From: Gonatopus flavifemur
Taxonomy: Eukaryota > Arthropoda > Insecta > Hymenoptera > Dryinidae
Reading direction: 5' to 3'
Assembly: GCA_018340375.1 (NCBI GenBank)
Contig: JAFFJZ010000030.1
Location: 124,001 to 188,000, forward strand
Length of the DNA: 64,000 bases
The notes beneath the pieces were generated by a model, which was not told the DNA's origin, ran no database searches, and saw nothing but the letters and a program-made list of their open reading frames with translations. Positions 60,795 to 64,000 of the stretch are shown here, piece by piece. The position numbers were made by a program, and so were the translations under genes. Position 1 is the first letter of the stretch; each line of letters starts with the position of its first letter.

Positions 60795-61019
60795 CATGGG
60801 AAAAGTAATTTAGCTGCAGCAGCTAAATGGCTAGCACAGACGCGGACAGCTATTAAATTAGCTCCCGCAGCTAAATTTTAGCTGCTATAGCGAAAAAATT
60901 TGCATTCGTAGCTAATTTATTTGCGGTGGTAGCTAAAATTTAGCTGCGGGAGCAAATTTAATGGCTGTCCATGTCCGTGCTAGCCACTTAGGTGCTGCAG
61001 CTAAATTATTTTTTCCGTG
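60795..61019. mobile_element. hairpin MITE rich in TTTAGCTGC, TA duplication
   Basis: It starts CATGGGAAAAGTAATTTAGC and ends GCTAAATTATTTTTTCCGTG; TA flanks both sides (60793-60794, 61020-61021). It is 225 bp, with inner words TAGCTGCGGGAGC and inverse. The right end is of the TTTTCCGTG type seen in other elements here. Confidence 0.8.
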
Positions 61020-62475
61020 TACGTTTTCAAGCGATTATACCAAAGTTACAAATTTTGGAACAGTATTTTCGATCATCTCTGATGGTTATTCATCTGTACC
61101 ACACGTTTATTGGTTTACATTGCATGAATATATGCATGTATATAAAGTGTATTGATTTTCGAGCAAATCAACAATTGAATCGAGGTGTTACTATAGAAGA
61201 GGATAAAAATCAAATTCAATAATTTTTGGAAATGTTTTTCCAATTCAACACTGGTACAATTTTTTCAGATATTCGTACAATTATATACGAAATATTTTCG
61301 CGGAATAATAAGTGTTTTAATATAATAATTTTGTATGCAATTTCAACATTTATTCGCTGGATAAAAATTTGTTACTCGTAATTTACGTATGAAACTGCCA
61401 TTACTCTCAATCGAGGGAGAATATTTTGCGCCGTGAAAACGGAAGATGGACTAACAAGTTTGATGTATACACGTATACGATGTTTCGTTAAATACTGCCA
61501 ATCGTACGATCTTTACGATATTCTGATAAATTTAGAAACAACGAAATAAATTCATTTGAAAGGGATCGATTCAAATAAATTCTAGATCTCGTGATATCGG
61601 CTTTAACCCTGTGCGCCCTAATTAAAGCACAATCTTCGTGATGCTCCACCTGGCGCCTGTGAAAAAAAAAAGAAATTACAATCCACCAGATAAGCTCGTA
61701 TGAAGAATTTTTTTCTCTCTAATTAAATGAACCATTTATCGTCGAAGCTTTGTAAAAATAAAATTCAAAGGAATATTAAACAAATTAAATCTCTGAACAT
61801 TCTCCTCAAATCAAGTTACTTTTTTTAGGCACGATTTTCTTCGTTAATTAATATACGATTAATGCAGTACGTTGATGATTCAATGTAAAGTACTTTCGAT
61901 TGACCTCACGCGATGGAAACCTTAATCGCGGTCCATCATCGATACATAAAAAATGTCTGAGTTTTATTGAATTCCGAATCGAAATTAGTTGATTTGTACA
62001 GAATTCGGGATCTCGTGCTTCATTGTTCGTTGCACAAGTGAATAGTATAATTCTGGTCTGGATGCATCGTCAGCATCGTCTTTGCGATATTTCACTCAAA
62101 GTGATGATCCAATATCGTTTCCAATCACGTCCATTCGGTTCGATAGACAATGGGAGAACCATTTTAGGGAGTTTAGTATTCATAGAAGACACCTTCGTTA
62201 AAGGGACTTTGTACACCGATAGTAATGAATCCTCTGGAACAATTAAATTTTCACAAAACATTCTCGATTTGATGTTGTAACTCGACTTTGTAAATAGATC
62301 ACATAACTTTTAAAATATACAGAATTTTGAGAAACGACGACGACTGCAAGTCGCAACATGGAATTTTCATTGCGTAGATGACAATTTAGAAAAGATAAAT
62401 GCGAAAAAAAATTTAGAAAGAAACAATTAAATAAGGTATTCTGATGTAAAACCATATCTTTGTGGATGAGTTACA

Positions 62476-62479
<4 letters not shown>

Positions 62480-62522
<43 letters not shown>
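62480..62522. repeat. (TA)n microsatellite
   Basis: Uninterrupted TA run of about 20 units. Confidence 0.92.
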
Positions 62523-62525
<3 letters not shown>

Positions 62526-63163
62526 ATATTGACTGTTAACGGTAAGCAAGGATATGAAAATTCAGTATGAATAAGTTTTACGATTTTGTATTTAAATAAT
62601 ATGATCAACGAGAAAAGGTAAATACTCGGTAACATATATATATGTATCATTTGAATTTTTTATTATCTCGTTCGATGTATCTTTAATACACAAATTTTGT
62701 CGTATAATAAGTTATGTGTACAGCGATATGGGATTAAAGTTTGATTTGCGTGAAAACCAAGGGGACAGGTTTCCATTCAAATTCGATTTCCTCATTCGAA
62801 TAATATAGTTCCTTTTTCTGAGTGGGAATTAGCAAATGCATTGAATTGATATACCGAAGATAAATATTGCATTTGAAATCGAGCACACAGCGTATCGTTT
62901 GTTGCAAATGAAATGAGAATTCATCATTCAAATTCAAATACAATCATAATAATTATTGAATGTAAATAAATAAGTCATATTGACATTCGACAATTGTCAT
63001 CACATGTAACTGAACGTTACGAGATTCGAAATGCACAGTTGACAATGCATTTTTATGTCACGGAGGGTATTGGAATATTTGGAAGAAAAATTGGAATCTT
63101 TCTCTTCGCTAAATCAAATACATCACAATGAAATTGAATGATAGAAACACAATGATATATGAT

Positions 63164-63259
63164 CCCTGGTGAAAATAAAAAGGAGGAAAAGCTGATTTGA
63201 GAAGGTGGAAGTAGAATGAGTGTCCTGTAATTACAAAGAATTCCAAATTTTCACCAGGG
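63164..63259. mobile_element. 96-bp miniature foldback, CCCTGGTGAAAAT ends
   Basis: CCCTGGTGAAAAT and its exact inverse ATTTTCACCAGGG enclose about 70 bp. Flanking bases AT and TT do not clearly duplicate. It shares the CCCTGGT start with the large element at 17230. Confidence 0.65.
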
Positions 63260-64000
63260 TTATGCGTTTATTTAATTTTATAAAGTAAAATTGACCGACT
63301 GATAATTATTGAGACAAGAACACATAATTAATGCTACTGTAACTAATCGCACAGAAGTTATTTTGTGGGAGTTCAAATTTTTCCGAAGACTGCCGATCAA
63401 ACGCTTATTGTGGGTATTATTTTTATTATTTTTTCCACACACCGCAGAAGATGATTTAAATGATTGTTAGGTAACGCAACGTTATATTGTGGCAAACAAT
63501 GCAAAAATATTGCAGAAAGTTTTATCAAAATTTCTAGTCCAATATTTTACAAACATACAAAAAGTATTTTCATAATATTAAGTTAATGAAAGATATTTTA
63601 TAAGAAATATTGTAACCCACATAGCACTCACTTTCAGTCTGATATCAGTCTTATACGAAACGTTCATGACAACCAACGAACATGTTTTCATTTTAGTTCA
63701 TTGAACTCTTTTTGAGATTTTATTGAATGTCAGAAAGAGACTTCTAAATATCATGACTCTCAAAAACGTATTGTGTGGGAAGTTAATGTATTCGATTATC
63801 TCTCTCACGAATTGTATTACCTAATGGGATATTTGTGAAACAAATATGAATTTCTTTGAAAAATTCTTTGAGATGTATAAAATCAATTGTTTTTCCAAGT
63901 ATTTCAGACGAGGCAACAGAAATACACATTCTTGTACTGAAAAATTGAACCGTCGAATATAAAATATATTAACTATCTCATGAGTATGAGTTTTTTTCAC

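Larger units (their letters stand above)
57651..64000. other. downstream region without genes
   Basis: Apart from the 3' untranslated region near its left end, this is AT-rich sequence with no exon or RNA gene that I can support. It contains an ATT microsatellite (about 60121-60148), a TA microsatellite (about 62480-62522) and two small foldback elements. Confidence 0.6.

Overview
This window is insect nuclear DNA. Hymenoptera is my best guess, resting on the overall look of the mariner and DUF4817-type transposases; it is an inference, not shown. One multi-exon host gene is read here on the + strand. It encodes a CUB-domain/LDLa type I membrane protein. Twelve exons lie between 2804 and 57650, give at least 989 residues, and join in consistent reading phase. 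The 5' end (signal peptide and start codon) is not identified. Domain order and length recall the Drosophila CUB and LDLa protein Culd, but I could not test orthology.

Layout: 1-2803 holds no identifiable exon, only a TATA/Inr-like site near 939-974. Eight exons sit in 2804-10276. A 43.6-kb intron (10277-53912) follows and carries almost all the transposable elements. Four last exons lie at 53913-57650, then about 6.3 kb of AT-rich DNA with no gene.

The intron is a layered transposon landscape. From left to right it holds: a decayed mariner (14066-15332) with Glu at the third catalytic position; a stack of nested terminal-inverted-repeat elements with a 74-bp tandem array (16922-21732); a long-TIR DD41D Tc1/mariner element (23766-26087) inside older foldback elements; a RAG1-like Transib element (28144-32927); a 5'-truncated non-LTR retrotransposon (about 33079-35332); a 3.3-kb element with 158-bp tandem repeats (37255-40547); and a second DD41D element (49843-52591).

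The most striking item is the Transib element. Its ends are CACAGTG, the same heptamer as in V(D)J recombination signals. It is flanked by a perfect 5-bp duplication (GTACG). Its transposase is open except for one in-frame TAA and keeps the whole RAG1-type catalytic triad and zinc-binding set at nearly RAG1 spacing. Each end also has a second conserved block after an identical 12-bp non-conserved spacer. A second theme is a large set of foldback/TIR elements that begin with CAC or CCC and are flanked by identical but variable dinucleotides (TA, CA, TG, GA, CT, AG). This suggests a 2-bp target duplication not tied to TA.
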